Below are positions 1-8,437 of a stretch of 64,000 nucleotides of DNA, one piece after another; positions within the stretch are counted from its first letter, which is position 1, and every line of letters begins with the position of its first letter. Origin of the DNA: Occultella gossypii (lineage in GTDB: Bacteria; Actinomycetota; Actinomycetes; Actinomycetales; Beutenbergiaceae). The stretch is taken from assembly GCF_019947135.1 (NCBI RefSeq), contig NZ_JAGSHT010000010.1:310001-374000 (forward strand), written 5' to 3'. Position numbers and translations under genes: made by a program. The notes under the pieces are model-generated. The model was not told the DNA's origin and searched no databases. It worked only from the letters and a program-made list of their open reading frames with translations.

Positions 1-665
1 CGGATCACGATGAACGCGATCTCGGTCCAGCGGCGGTCAACGGGCTCGCGGCTCAGCAACCGCTGGAACCCGGCCAGGTGTAGCTGCAGTCCCGCCAGCG
101 TCATGATCGGGAAGAACCACACACCCTGGTAACGAGAGAGCCAGCGCTGGAACGCCGTCGAGCGGTTGCGGGCATCCTCGGGCGTGTAGGCGACGGTGCC
201 ACGACGGACGTCGGGGTCGCGGCCGGCCTGGTTCGGCGCCGCGTGGTGCTTGCTGTGCTTGATCTGCCACCAACCGAGGCCCATACCGACGAACAGGTTG
301 ATCACCACGAGTGAGGTCCACTCGTTCAGCTTCGGGGAGGTGAAGATCTGACGGTGCGCGGCGTCGTGACCGAGGAAAGCGATCTGCGTCATCAGCACCG
401 CAACCAGGAACGCCATGCCCAGCTGCCACCAGCTGTCGCCGATCATGACCGAGGCCCAGGCCAGACCGCCCAGCAGCAGCGGGTACGCAACCATCCGGGA
501 GATGTACCACCCGTGCGAGCGGGCCATCAGCCCCTCGGCCTTGACCCGCTTGGTCAGATCCGTGAAGTCGCTGAGGTGCCGGGTGTTCCGCTCCTTGCGC
601 ACGCGCGGAGCCGCGGCCGGGATGGCCTGATCCGCCGGCGCGTCCGAGACCATGGTGTCAGTCAT
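1..665 (-). CDS. Fatty acid desaturase, N-terminal part (gene runs off the left edge)
   Basis: The reading frame starts at an ATG at 665 and stays open to the window edge, giving about 221 residues. It carries two of the three histidine boxes of membrane di-iron fatty acid desaturases: GHDAAH near residue 102 and KHSKHH near residue 141, with hydrophobic stretches before and between them. The third box (HxxHH) would lie beyond the edge. The family inserts double bonds into acyl chains at the membrane. It lies downstream of a two-component pair on the same strand (84 bases after the regulator stop), and an operator-like palindrome sits 53 bases before its start. The acyl substrate and the position of desaturation cannot be told from this fragment. 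Confidence 0.9.
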   Translation of the reverse strand, partial: MTDTMVSDAPADQAIPAAAPRVRKERNTRHLSDFTDLTKRVKAEGLMARSHGWYISRMVAYPLLLGGLAWASVMIGDSWWQLGMAFLVAVLMTQIAFLGHDAAHRQIFTSPKLNEWTSLVVINLFVGMGLGWWQIKHSKHHAAPNQAGRDPDVRRGTVAYTPEDARNRSTAFQRWLSRYQGVWFFPIMTLAGLQLHLAGFQRLLSREPVDRRWTEIAFIVI

Positions 666-717
666 ATATCCATCGTCGGGTCTCAAGGCCCCGGTGTCGT
701 CACCCGCACGGTTCGAC

Positions 718-734
718 CTTGAGTAGTACCCAAG
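718..734. promoter_or_regulatory. Operator-like palindrome before the desaturase
   Basis: The 17 bases CTTGAGTAGTACCCAAG form an inverted repeat with half sites CTTGnGTA and TACnCAAG around a central base, with one unmatched pair. It lies between the regulator stop and the desaturase start, about 53 bases upstream of the latter. LuxR-type response regulators bind short palindromes of this kind. That the neighbouring regulator binds here is inference. Confidence 0.5.
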
Positions 735-749
735 AGTGACGCAGCCGTC

Positions 750-1421
750 TCAGGACCCGACGGCGATCAGCCCGCTCTCATACGCCGCGACGACGATCTG
801 GGTCCGATCCCGCAGCCCGAGCTTCATCAGCACCCGGCTGACGTGGGTCTTGACCGTCTGCTCTGCGAGCACCAGCTCGGCCGCGATCTCGGCGTTCGAC
901 AGGCCTCTCGCGACCAGCTTCGCCACCGCCAGCTCCCGGTCGGTCAACTCCCTGAACCGAGCGGCGTCGGCGTGCGTGCGTGCCGGCTGCGACACGAACT
1001 CCGCGATGACCGATCGCGTGATCGAAGGGCTGAGCAGCGCGTCCCCGCCGGCCACCACGCGCACCGCGTGGATGAGGTCGGCGGCGGGCGCGTCCTTGAG
1101 GAGGAATCCGCTCGCACCTGCCCGCAGTGCCTGGAACACGTAGGAGTCGAGGTCGAACGTGGTGAGGATGATGATTCGGGGCTCGACGTCCTTCAGCGCC
1201 GCGATCCGCCTGGTCGCCTCGATCCCGTCGACCTCGGGCATACGGATGTCCATGAGCACCACGTCCGGCCGAGTGCGGGTCACCAGCTCCACGGCCTCCG
1301 ACCCGTCGGAGCCGTCCCCCACCACCGTGATGCCGTCCTGGGCGTTGAGCAGCGCGCCGAACCCAGCCCGGACCATCGCCTGGTCGTCGACGATCGCAAC
1401 CCGGGTCTCCTCGTGGTACAC
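750..1421 (-). CDS. NarL/FixJ-family response regulator
   Basis: This 223-residue protein has a receiver domain (residues about 6-125) with the acidic pair D12-D13, the phospho-acceptor D58 in LMDIRMPE and the conserved lysine in the FLLKDAP segment. A LuxR-type helix-turn-helix follows at about residues 155-215 ([18 protein letters not shown] region). It should be phosphorylated by the kinase encoded just upstream on the same strand and act as a DNA-binding transcription factor. The start is a GTG at 1421. The kinase-regulator pair is followed by a desaturase, so the desaturase is the obvious candidate target; this is inferred from position only. Confidence 0.95.
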   Translation of the reverse strand: MYHEETRVAIVDDQAMVRAGFGALLNAQDGITVVGDGSDGSEAVELVTRTRPDVVLMDIRMPEVDGIEATRRIAALKDVEPRIIILTTFDLDSYVFQALRAGASGFLLKDAPAADLIHAVRVVAGGDALLSPSITRSVIAEFVSQPARTHADAARFRELTDRELAVAKLVARGLSNAEIAAELVLAEQTVKTHVSRVLMKLGLRDRTQIVVAAYESGLIAVGS

Positions 1422-1485
1422 GTGTGTTCCGTTCTGATCGGGGGCTCAGGACGAGGATCTCACCTTTCGGGCCTCCGGACCGAAC

Positions 1486-2886
1486 TCAGCCCTCGATGTC
1501 CGACGGCGGAGCCGGGGCTCCGTCGTCGGGCTCGCTCTGTCGGTCGGGCTCCTCCGCCAGCCAGCATGGCAGCACCGCGTGGACCACGAAGCCGCCCTCC
1601 GGCGTGGGCTCGGCGGTCAGCGAGCCCCGGACGAAGCTGGCGCGCTCGTGCATGCCGCGGAGGCCGAACCCATGGCCCTCGGTGGCACGGACCGCTGCGG
1701 TCGGCGCCGAGTTCAGCACCTCGACGAACACATGCTCCGGCGCGACCGCGATGCTGACCTCGATATCGCTGCCAGGTGCGTGCCGCAGCGCATTGCTCAG
1801 CGCCTCCTGCACGATTCGGTAGACGCTCAGCGAGGTCGCCTCGGAGACGCGCGGGTCGTCTAGCTCACCCTCGACGTGCAGGCGCACCGACTCCGCGCCT
1901 CGGCGTGTGCTCTCGATGAGGGTCGGGACGAAGCTCATCGTCGGCTGCGGAGCGAGCAGGTTCTCGCCGTCCTCCTGCCGCAGCACGGCCAGCAGCCCGC
2001 GCATCTCGACCAGCGCGCTCCGCGCGGAGTCGGTGATGTCGTCGAGCTCCGCGACGACCTCAGCGGGGACGTCCTCGATCCGGTACTGCAACGTGGAGGC
2101 CTGGATGGAGATCACCGACAACCCGTGCGCCACCACGTCGTGGAGCTCCCGGGCGATCCGGTTCCGCTCCTCCATCAGCAGTCGACGCTCCTGTGCGGTG
2201 GCCGCGATCTCCTGCTGCTTGAGCAGCTCAGCACGGCTCTGCTGCCACTGGTGGATGAGAATCCCGAAGACGACCACGAGCGCGCAGACCGAGGTCGCCG
2301 TGATCACATTGGTCGCGAACCGCCCCCAGCCTCCGGTGTGCCACGGCAGCGCGGCGAACGTGGCCGCCAGCACGGGGAGCACCGCCCCTGCCACCGGCAA
2401 CAGCCACTTCTCCCGCACCGCGAGGATGAACACCATCAGCGCACAGGTCACCGTCGTGATGACCGGCATCGGCCACGGCCGATCCCCGTGCCCCATGGCC
2501 GTGAGCAGGGTCGTCGCAGCCACCGCCACCGTGGCAGCACCGACCGCGAACCACGGCCTCCCCAGCGCCCACACGAGGGTCGCCGCATGCAGCACGGCGA
2601 CCACGATCGCGATCGCGACCACCGCTCCGTACATCGCCGGCATGGTCGAGGCATTGACGATCAGTACGGCGATCATCGACAGCCACACGAGCGCGCGGAT
2701 CCAGCTCTGCGACAGCAGCCGCACTCCGATCCGATGCAGCAGTCGGTCGATGCGCTCGAGCACGTTGGCCGGGAACGCTGCCCGTTCCGGCGTGCCCACC
2801 GCCGTCTGCCCACGTGCCCTCATGGGCTTACGGTCTCGCACATCGGGCGGGCTCGTCACCTGGCGGGCCCGCCGGACGGTCGTCAC
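1486..2886 (-). CDS. Membrane sensor histidine kinase, HisKA_3 type
   Basis: The 466-residue protein has about six hydrophobic segments between residues 65 and 212 with very short loops, so there is no large extracellular sensor domain. A coiled region then leads to the phospho-acceptor H248 in RELHDVVAHGLS, and the C-terminus has the ATPase N and G boxes (NALRHAP; GFGLRGMHERA). This architecture suggests sensing within or at the membrane. It precedes its regulator by 64 bases on the same strand. I used the GTG at 2886; an ATG about 21 codons later is an alternative start. With the desaturase downstream, the module recalls the DesK-DesR thermosensor of Bacillus subtilis, but the genes are not claimed to be orthologous. 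Confidence 0.93.
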   Translation of the reverse strand: MTTVRRARQVTSPPDVRDRKPMRARGQTAVGTPERAAFPANVLERIDRLLHRIGVRLLSQSWIRALVWLSMIAVLIVNASTMPAMYGAVVAIAIVVAVLHAATLVWALGRPWFAVGAATVAVAATTLLTAMGHGDRPWPMPVITTVTCALMVFILAVREKWLLPVAGAVLPVLAATFAALPWHTGGWGRFATNVITATSVCALVVVFGILIHQWQQSRAELLKQQEIAATAQERRLLMEERNRIARELHDVVAHGLSVISIQASTLQYRIEDVPAEVVAELDDITDSARSALVEMRGLLAVLRQEDGENLLAPQPTMSFVPTLIESTRRGAESVRLHVEGELDDPRVSEATSLSVYRIVQEALSNALRHAPGSDIEVSIAVAPEHVFVEVLNSAPTAAVRATEGHGFGLRGMHERASFVRGSLTAEPTPEGGFVVHAVLPCWLAEEPDRQSEPDDGAPAPPSDIEG

Positions 2887-2927
2887 AGCAAGTACGGCAA
2901 GCCACCTGGTGCGCCAAGAGCGGCGAG

Positions 2928-3188
2928 GTGCGGATCGGCGTGGTCCACGAGAGCGGGCCGCGCACCGGACGAGAGGCCCGGATGCGGGCTGCGTACCCGG
3001 ACCTCGACCTGCTGGTGTTCGGGCAGAGCCAAATCCCGTGGGACACCGAGGCCGACGGGCTGCGTCTGCTCAACCCGGGTTCGCCGACTGACCGGCGCCG
3101 CCAGCCGCACTGCACCTTTCTGACGGTCACGCTTCGGGCGGGCGGGGTCGAGGGGGTCGTTCTGCACCGGCTGCCGCCGCGACGATGA
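2928..3188 (+). pseudogene. Decayed C-terminal fragment of a YfcE/MJ0936-type metallophosphoesterase
   Basis: From VRIGVVHESGPRTG to the stop, about 87 residues resemble the C-terminal third of the small calcineurin-like phosphodiesterases, including the typical NPGSPTDRRRQPH segment. The N-terminal two thirds, which hold most metal ligands, are absent; upstream sequence in this frame is unrelated and overlaps the start of the kinase gene on the other strand. The family's metal-binding GHSH motif reads GQSQ here (3021-3032), so both histidines are lost. A remnant is therefore far more likely than a working enzyme. The family identification is from memory of the motif order. Confidence 0.7.
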
Positions 3189-3271
3189 CCGTCACGGCTG
3201 CGCCGGGACCTGCAGAGCGTCCGACAGCACCTGCCAATGGCGATTGTGCGCCCACGACCACACGGCTCGCC

Positions 3272-4135
3272 TCAGGCCTTCTCGACGGGCAGCCAGAGTT
3301 CGCAGGTGGCATGGGTCTCGGTGAGCTCGAGGTAGCGCAGGATCGACGGTCCCGGACGCAGTCGCCATGGGTTGGAGGGGAACCACTCCGTCGCGGTCGC
3401 CGCCCAGAGTCGCTGCAGCGCTTCGGGGAACGGACCGCTGGAGGAGAATACGGCCCAGGTCCCTGCCTCGACCGCCATGACGTCGAGGTCGTCCGGCGGC
3501 ACGGTGGCCGCGCCGAGTGCGACCCCGTGGAGGTAGGTGAGCATCGACCCCTCCGGTGCGTCCGGTTCGGAACCGGACGTGACCGCCAGGATGCCGGAGG
3601 GCTCGGTGTTCCCGAGCGCCTTGAGTCGTCCGTGTTCGTCAGGTGCGATGACGGCGATGTGCTCCTGGATGCGTGGGTTGACGCCCTCGTGGATGAGCGG
3701 GACCTGCGCCGCGTGTCCGGCGAGGAAGAACTCGGGTCGGGCTGTGATGGTGACGTCCATCGGAGTGCTCCCTTCGACGCTCAGGCGGAACCTGAGCGTG
3801 GGTTGTGTGCTGAGCGGACCACCGTGCCGGAGCACATCGGCCGGACTCGTGCCGTGCACCGCCCGGAACGCTCGCCCGAACGCCTCGACCGATCCGTAGC
3901 CGTATCGCACCGCGACTGCGAGCAGGTCCGGAGCGCCCGCCGCGAGGTCGGCGCCGGCGAGGGTCATCCGACGTCGGCGTGCGTACTCCGACAGCGGCAT
4001 CCGCGCCAGCGCCGAGAACATCCTGCGCAGGTGGTACTCGGTGGTGCCGTGCTCGCGGGCGAACCCGGCGACGTCGATCGCCTCGCCAACGCTCCGCTCG
4101 ACCAGGTCGACCAGGGCGTTGAGTGTGCCGATCAT
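3272..4135 (-). CDS. AraC-family regulator with GyrI-like ligand-binding domain
   Basis: The 287-residue protein begins with an AraC-type DNA-binding domain of two helix-turn-helices (residues about 5-105; VAGFAREHGTTEYHLRRMFS and the YGYGSVEAFGRAFRAVHG region). A C-terminal domain of about 150 residues resembles the GyrI/Rob small-molecule-binding fold. Such regulators typically respond to hydrophobic compounds and control efflux or stress genes. The start at 4135 is chosen because AGGAGG lies just before it; the open frame runs on upstream but has no such site. The adjacent genes give no clear target. Confidence 0.88.
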   Translation of the reverse strand: MIGTLNALVDLVERSVGEAIDVAGFAREHGTTEYHLRRMFSALARMPLSEYARRRRMTLAGADLAAGAPDLLAVAVRYGYGSVEAFGRAFRAVHGTSPADVLRHGGPLSTQPTLRFRLSVEGSTPMDVTITARPEFFLAGHAAQVPLIHEGVNPRIQEHIAVIAPDEHGRLKALGNTEPSGILAVTSGSEPDAPEGSMLTYLHGVALGAATVPPDDLDVMAVEAGTWAVFSSSGPFPEALQRLWAATATEWFPSNPWRLRPGPSILRYLELTETHATCELWLPVEKA

Positions 4136-4394
4136 GTGGTCCTCCTTTCGGTGACCATCCTCCACAGCCACTGTGAACCGCACCCGATCATCGTGGTCCG
4201 GTTCGATCAGCGGCGAGGGCCCGAAGTCACGGGATACCTCAATGACACCAGAGGTGGGAGCCGAGGACTCCACCGCATCCAGGCGCCGCGCAACCCGATT
4301 GCCGGCCTCTCCCGAGGCCCTGGCCGCGTGATTCCCGGGCGTGGTTTCCGCGCTACCTCGCCCGGCTAGGATGCCCGCGAGACGAAGGGATCAG

Positions 4395-5234
4395 ATGGCC
4401 GCGCAACTCGCTTTCCTCATGCAGGACGCACCCGATGATTCGATCACCGAGGAGTCACTGAGCAGGCAGCTGCTCACCGATTGGCCGGACCTCGATCCGG
4501 CCCTGCTCAGCACCGATGACTCCGCGAGTCGGACCGCACACGCTGGTGAACCTGCCCCGATTCTCCTCCACTACGGCGGGACGATGATCGCCGTCATGTC
4601 GGTGCGCTCCCCCATCGGCGACGACCTCGCCGATATCGCACAACACAGCCGGCTCTGGCCGAATGACGCGCCGGTCCCGGTCGACTACACCGCTCACTCG
4701 ATCGTGAGTGTGTTCGCAGCCGAAGCCACCGGACATCGCGCGGCGACCGATCAGGCCGTCCTGCTATCGAAAGTGATCGCCTCCCTGATCGGCCTCAGCG
4801 GCGGCATCCGTGCCGTCTACTGGGGGTCCGCTGAGCATGTCATCCTGCCTGTGCTCTTCCGCGACCTGGCCCTGAACACACTTCCGACACCGCTGCTACT
4901 CGCCTGGGTGGCGATGAACGTCGGCACCCGGCCCGACGGCGTCCTGACCGGGCACACGCTCGGCCTGGACCAGCTCGGAGTGATGGACATCGAGATCCCG
5001 AACAGCCCGGAAGATGCGTCGGGCCTCCTGGACCGTCTCGTCGGCATTGCCGACTATCAATTGCAGAACGGGCCCGTGATCGGCAACGCGGACACGATCG
5101 GGTCGGTCGCCGAGGCGCAGATCATCGCCCACCACGCACCATCGGCCATCGGCGACGAACGGACCGTCCTCTCGTTGAGCTTCGTGTCGAACCAGTCGCC
5201 GGCTCGGAAGAAGGGCCTGTTTCGCCGGCGCTGA
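4395..5234 (+). CDS. DUF4261-like protein, possible immunity-type protein
   Basis: The 279-residue protein is acidic, has no signal peptide and ends in a basic KKGLFRRR tail. The middle (IRAVYWGSAEHV, then a segment on leisure to LGLDQLGVMDIEIP) matches my recollection of DUF4261, a domain of unknown function that is related to SseB/SUKH-like proteins found in immunity gene clusters. The start at 4395 is supported by GAAGGGA six bases before it; two earlier in-frame ATGs at 4341 and 4371 lack this. It is the first of a run of small accessory genes. The function is unknown. Confidence 0.7.
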   Translation: MAAQLAFLMQDAPDDSITEESLSRQLLTDWPDLDPALLSTDDSASRTAHAGEPAPILLHYGGTMIAVMSVRSPIGDDLADIAQHSRLWPNDAPVPVDYTAHSIVSVFAAEATGHRAATDQAVLLSKVIASLIGLSGGIRAVYWGSAEHVILPVLFRDLALNTLPTPLLLAWVAMNVGTRPDGVLTGHTLGLDQLGVMDIEIPNSPEDASGLLDRLVGIADYQLQNGPVIGNADTIGSVAEAQIIAHHAPSAIGDERTVLSLSFVSNQSPARKKGLFRRR

Positions 5235-5536
5235 CGCGGCGGCCCAAACCCACCCGCCCATCTGATGGCGTTTCGCCAGGAGGTACCCCGTCGTTCGACC
5301 GTCGCCGACCGCGACAAGCGCAACCACTCAGAACAGCAGAGAACGCCGCGTCGAAGGGCTCGCGGTGCGGCCGGCAGGACACCGCGAACTGCTGGACCAA
5401 CGCCCAGACGGAGGCCCGATCACGATCGACCGCGGGGCCGAACCTCGAACGTCGTCAACTCCACGCCACCGAGACTACGGTCCATCGGCCGTCTGACCGC
5501 GCTGACCGCCGTGGCTCGACGGACGGATATGGTCGG
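5235..5536. other. Gene-free stretch, nothing recognised
   Basis: About 300 bases between the DUF4261-like gene and the next, frameshifted gene. Short open frames exist on both strands, but none has a ribosome binding site together with a sensible protein composition. It might hold the promoter or degraded 5' end of the following gene. Confidence 0.4.
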
Positions 5537-6719
5537 GTGGAACGATGGCGAACGGCTACCCGGTTTCCGGTGGTACTTGACGCGCTGAGCCTGGCCGAAA
5601 CCGATCCAGTGACACATCGGTTGGTCGACGCGCTCGGAGGCACTCCGGTCGCGGTCAGCGAGCGGACCGTCGGCGAACCCGCCCTTCGGTCGCGACGGCT
5701 GCTGTTCGCCTCCGGCGGGGAGATCATCCTGCACGACGACTCGGTCGTAGCCGTGCTCCTGCACCTCGCCCCGACGGTGCTCGGTCCGCCCGGGCTCGAC
5801 CTGTCCGAGTGGATCGCCGGTGTCGACAACGACGCCACCCTCGACGAACTCAAGGAAGCCATGGGCGTTCCGCTCCACTTCGCGGGGATCGGAACCCCGT
5901 ACTTCACGGTCGACGGCGGATACGCACGGGGACAACCGCGGCTGGAACGATGCGGGAAACCTCGTCAGCGTCACCATCACCGTGGACAAGCCCGGTCTTG
6001 CCTGCCTCCCCGAGGACGACGACTGCCCGTCCTGCAGCGATCTCCTCGTTCGCAGGTCCGACTCGGACGGCGGAGTCGACGTGGACGGCTCCACCCGATC
6101 CCTCGCCGCGGCTCTCGCGGCCGGTCTCCTCACCCAGGATGCCCACTGGGTCAGGCTCACCGATCTGCGGCCACTTCACGCCTCCGGGCTCATGGAGTGG
6201 GTCGAGAGCCAGCTCGCGTGCACCACCTGCAAGCGGATCATCTGCTTCACTCTGTTCCGCGACTCGCCCCCGACCTTCGCGTACTACGTCATGAACGACG
6301 CGATGCAACGACCGCTCGATGCGATCCCACCCGGCGAGCAGTGGGGCGACGCGACCAGGATCGCGCAGGAACGCGACGCCATGCACTACGTGGACCACGA
6401 GCCCGGGGCCTGGTTCCTCGTCGAGCAGCAGGGCACCTTCTATCTCGACGCCAGGTACACCATCAACTCCATCGCCGACGATTCCGCCCTGATCCGCCTC
6501 GCCGGGTCCGAGCTCGTGGCCTACCAGGACGGTGGCCACGATTACCTGTCGGACCTAGCCGGGCGCATCCAGAACAACGGCCCGCACAGGCAGGGATCCC
6601 CATTCTCCCCGAGGGACCTGTTCCGCGGCCCGGACAGCAAGAAGTACCGCACAGCGGTGACCGCCGCAGTCGTCAACTACACCTGGCTCGCACGGCAACG
6701 CCGTCCGCCGTCAGCGTGA
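5537..6719 (+). pseudogene. Frameshifted gene for a cysteine-containing protein of unknown function
   Basis: The first frame (GTG at 5537, start uncertain) encodes a protein ending in ...GTPYFTVDGGYA. The sequence then continues sensibly only in the +1 frame as DNRGWNDAGNLVSVTITVDK and runs to a stop at 6719. Removing one G from the run of four G at 5928-5931 joins both frames into a protein of about 394 residues. Two cysteine clusters are visible, CLPEDDDCPSC and CTTC, which could bind a metal. No known family was recognised. The break may be a real inactivation or an indel error in the sequence, since homopolymers are error-prone. The neighbourhood is rich in immunity-type genes. Confidence 0.65.
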
Positions 6720-6742
6720 GATCGACGCGGAACCGCTCGTAC

Positions 6743-7837
6743 TCACGGACGAGTTCCGCTGTCCGGCGGTCCGGTGAACAGGCGCCTCGCTTCGCTGCGC
6801 AGGCGTGGCGTGCGGAGTTGCTTGCGGAGGCGGGCGAGGGTGTCCTCGCTGCCGATCGCCAAGTACAGCGTGCTCAGGAGGTGGTCGCGGGCACGCATCG
6901 CCTGCCGGCTCTCGTTCGGGTTCAGCGCGCCTATCCGGGCGAGCAGGTCTTCGGCGCCGCGATGGTCCGCCAGCGGCCGAGGCCGCGACTCCGCGACGGC
7001 GGCCGCTACCAGGCAGTGCAACTCGTCGACCTCGGTGAGCACGCCGGCGGCGTCCCCGCCGAAGACAGTCACCAGTTCGTCGTATCCGTACGCCGGGGGC
7101 TCGAAGGCGTGGCGGAGGAAGCTGTCACCTATCCTCTTGTCGCCGCATACACCGACGGCGGCCTGCCAGCCCTCTCGGACGGCGACACCCTGGACGAGCT
7201 GCGTCTTCAGACTCTGCATCTGGGCGCGGTCCCGGCGCGCGTCGTAGCGGCTCCAGCCGCCGAAGAACGGGCCGGCATCGCCGTTCGCGGCGTGGCAGGA
7301 GGCGATCTCACGCCATCCCAGGTACTCCCACTCGGGCGCCATGCGTGCCGCAACCTGCTCGGCGGATGTCACGTCGCCCGACATCAGGTTCACCTCGACG
7401 AGCCGGAGCAGCAGGTCCCGGACAACGAGCCCGCGGTCCGCTGCTGACAGGTCCGTCAACTCGGCCGCCTCGACCAGCCGGCCTCCGTCGGCCGGAGTGA
7501 GGACGCCGTAGAGCAGGAGGTCCAGCAGCACCCTCGGCAGACCGCTGCGCGCCATCACCCTGGAGCCTCCGCCGGCCGACCACGGGACATACACCCCTCG
7601 GTGGGCCGATGAGGGAACATCTGCTCCAGGCGTCAGGTCAGCGGACCGGAGCAGTCCCTGCCGGAAGGCCTCATGCTCAGCGGGCAGCGCGGCATCCAGC
7701 CGCCCGATCAAGAGTGCCAACCCGGCCGGCAACGGGTACGGCGGGGACCGGAACTGTTGGCGGTCGGTCTCCGACCAGCGAAAGGACAGCGCGCGGATCC
7801 CGGTCTCGCAGACGTCGGCCCCGGCGGCGGCGGTCAT
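6743..7837 (-). CDS. Hypothetical helical protein
   Basis: This 364-residue protein has no recognised family. It is predicted by eye to be mainly helical and soluble, with a conserved-looking central part (EYLGWREIASCHAANGDAG, then FFGGWSRYDARRDRAQM). The chosen ATG at 7837 overlaps the stop of the upstream acetyltransferase gene by four bases (ATGA), suggesting translational coupling. A GTG 11 codons further upstream would lie inside that gene. The partner acetyltransferase may modify it or act in the same pathway, but this is only inferred from the overlap. Confidence 0.7.
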   Translation of the reverse strand: MTAAAGADVCETGIRALSFRWSETDRQQFRSPPYPLPAGLALLIGRLDAALPAEHEAFRQGLLRSADLTPGADVPSSAHRGVYVPWSAGGGSRVMARSGLPRVLLDLLLYGVLTPADGGRLVEAAELTDLSAADRGLVVRDLLLRLVEVNLMSGDVTSAEQVAARMAPEWEYLGWREIASCHAANGDAGPFFGGWSRYDARRDRAQMQSLKTQLVQGVAVREGWQAAVGVCGDKRIGDSFLRHAFEPPAYGYDELVTVFGGDAAGVLTEVDELHCLVAAAVAESRPRPLADHRGAEDLLARIGALNPNESRQAMRARDHLLSTLYLAIGSEDTLARLRKQLRTPRLRSEARRLFTGPPDSGTRP

Positions 7838-8379
7838 GCCCGATCCCGCCGCAGTAGGCCGTACACCCATGAGTCGGACACGCCACCGTTGACGATGCAG
7901 TCCTCGCGCAACGTCCCCTCACGCACGAAGCCGAGCTTCTCGAGCACGCGGGCCGATGCCACGTTGCGGGTATCGGTCTCGGACTGGATTCGGTTGAGGT
8001 CGAGGGTGTCGAAGGCCCATTGGAGCAGGACGCGCGCCGCCTCGGTCGCATAGCCGTGATCCCAGGCAGCCTCAGTGAGGCAGTAGCCCAGGGAGGCGCT
8101 TCGAAAGTCGGGGTTCCAGCTGTTGAAGGTGCACCAGCCGACGAAAGCCCGGTCGGATCTGCGCTCGATCGCCACGCGCACGCCGCTGCCGTCCTCCGCC
8201 ATCCGTCGGCATCCGGCGATGAAGCGCGTGACCGAGGTCCGGTCGGTCCACGGCGGAGAGTCCCAGTAGCGCAGCACGTGGGCATCGCTCTGCAATGCGA
8301 AGAGGTCGTCGGCGTCTGCGTCGGTGAACGGACGCAAGCGCAGTCGCTCGGTCTCCAAGGTCGGGGTCGACAGGTTCAT
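7834..8379 (-). CDS. GNAT-family N-acetyltransferase, RimJ/RimL-like
   Basis: The 181-residue protein has the layout of the RimJ/RimL subgroup: the N-terminal ETERLRLRPFTDADADDLF signature, a central beta hairpin with SLGYCLTEAAWDHGYATEA (acetyl-CoA binding region) and the C-terminal NVASARVLEKLGFVREG motif. It should transfer an acetyl group from acetyl-CoA to an amine, either a protein N-terminus or a small molecule. The start at 8379 follows a GGTGA site; the open frame extends upstream but in unrelated sequence. It is coupled by a four-base overlap to the next gene. Confidence 0.9.
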   Translation of the reverse strand: MNLSTPTLETERLRLRPFTDADADDLFALQSDAHVLRYWDSPPWTDRTSVTRFIAGCRRMAEDGSGVRVAIERRSDRAFVGWCTFNSWNPDFRSASLGYCLTEAAWDHGYATEAARVLLQWAFDTLDLNRIQSETDTRNVASARVLEKLGFVREGTLREDCIVNGGVSDSWVYGLLRRDRA

Positions 8380-8437
8380 GAGATCACCGTGGCACAGCCG
8401 TGGACGCTGTCGTCGGCGAGCACGCCATCGAGTCGGC

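Noticed and set aside
5057-5400. Minus-strand frames across the end of the DUF4261-like gene
   Set aside because: No ribosome site, and their composition matches shadows of the plus-strand gene.
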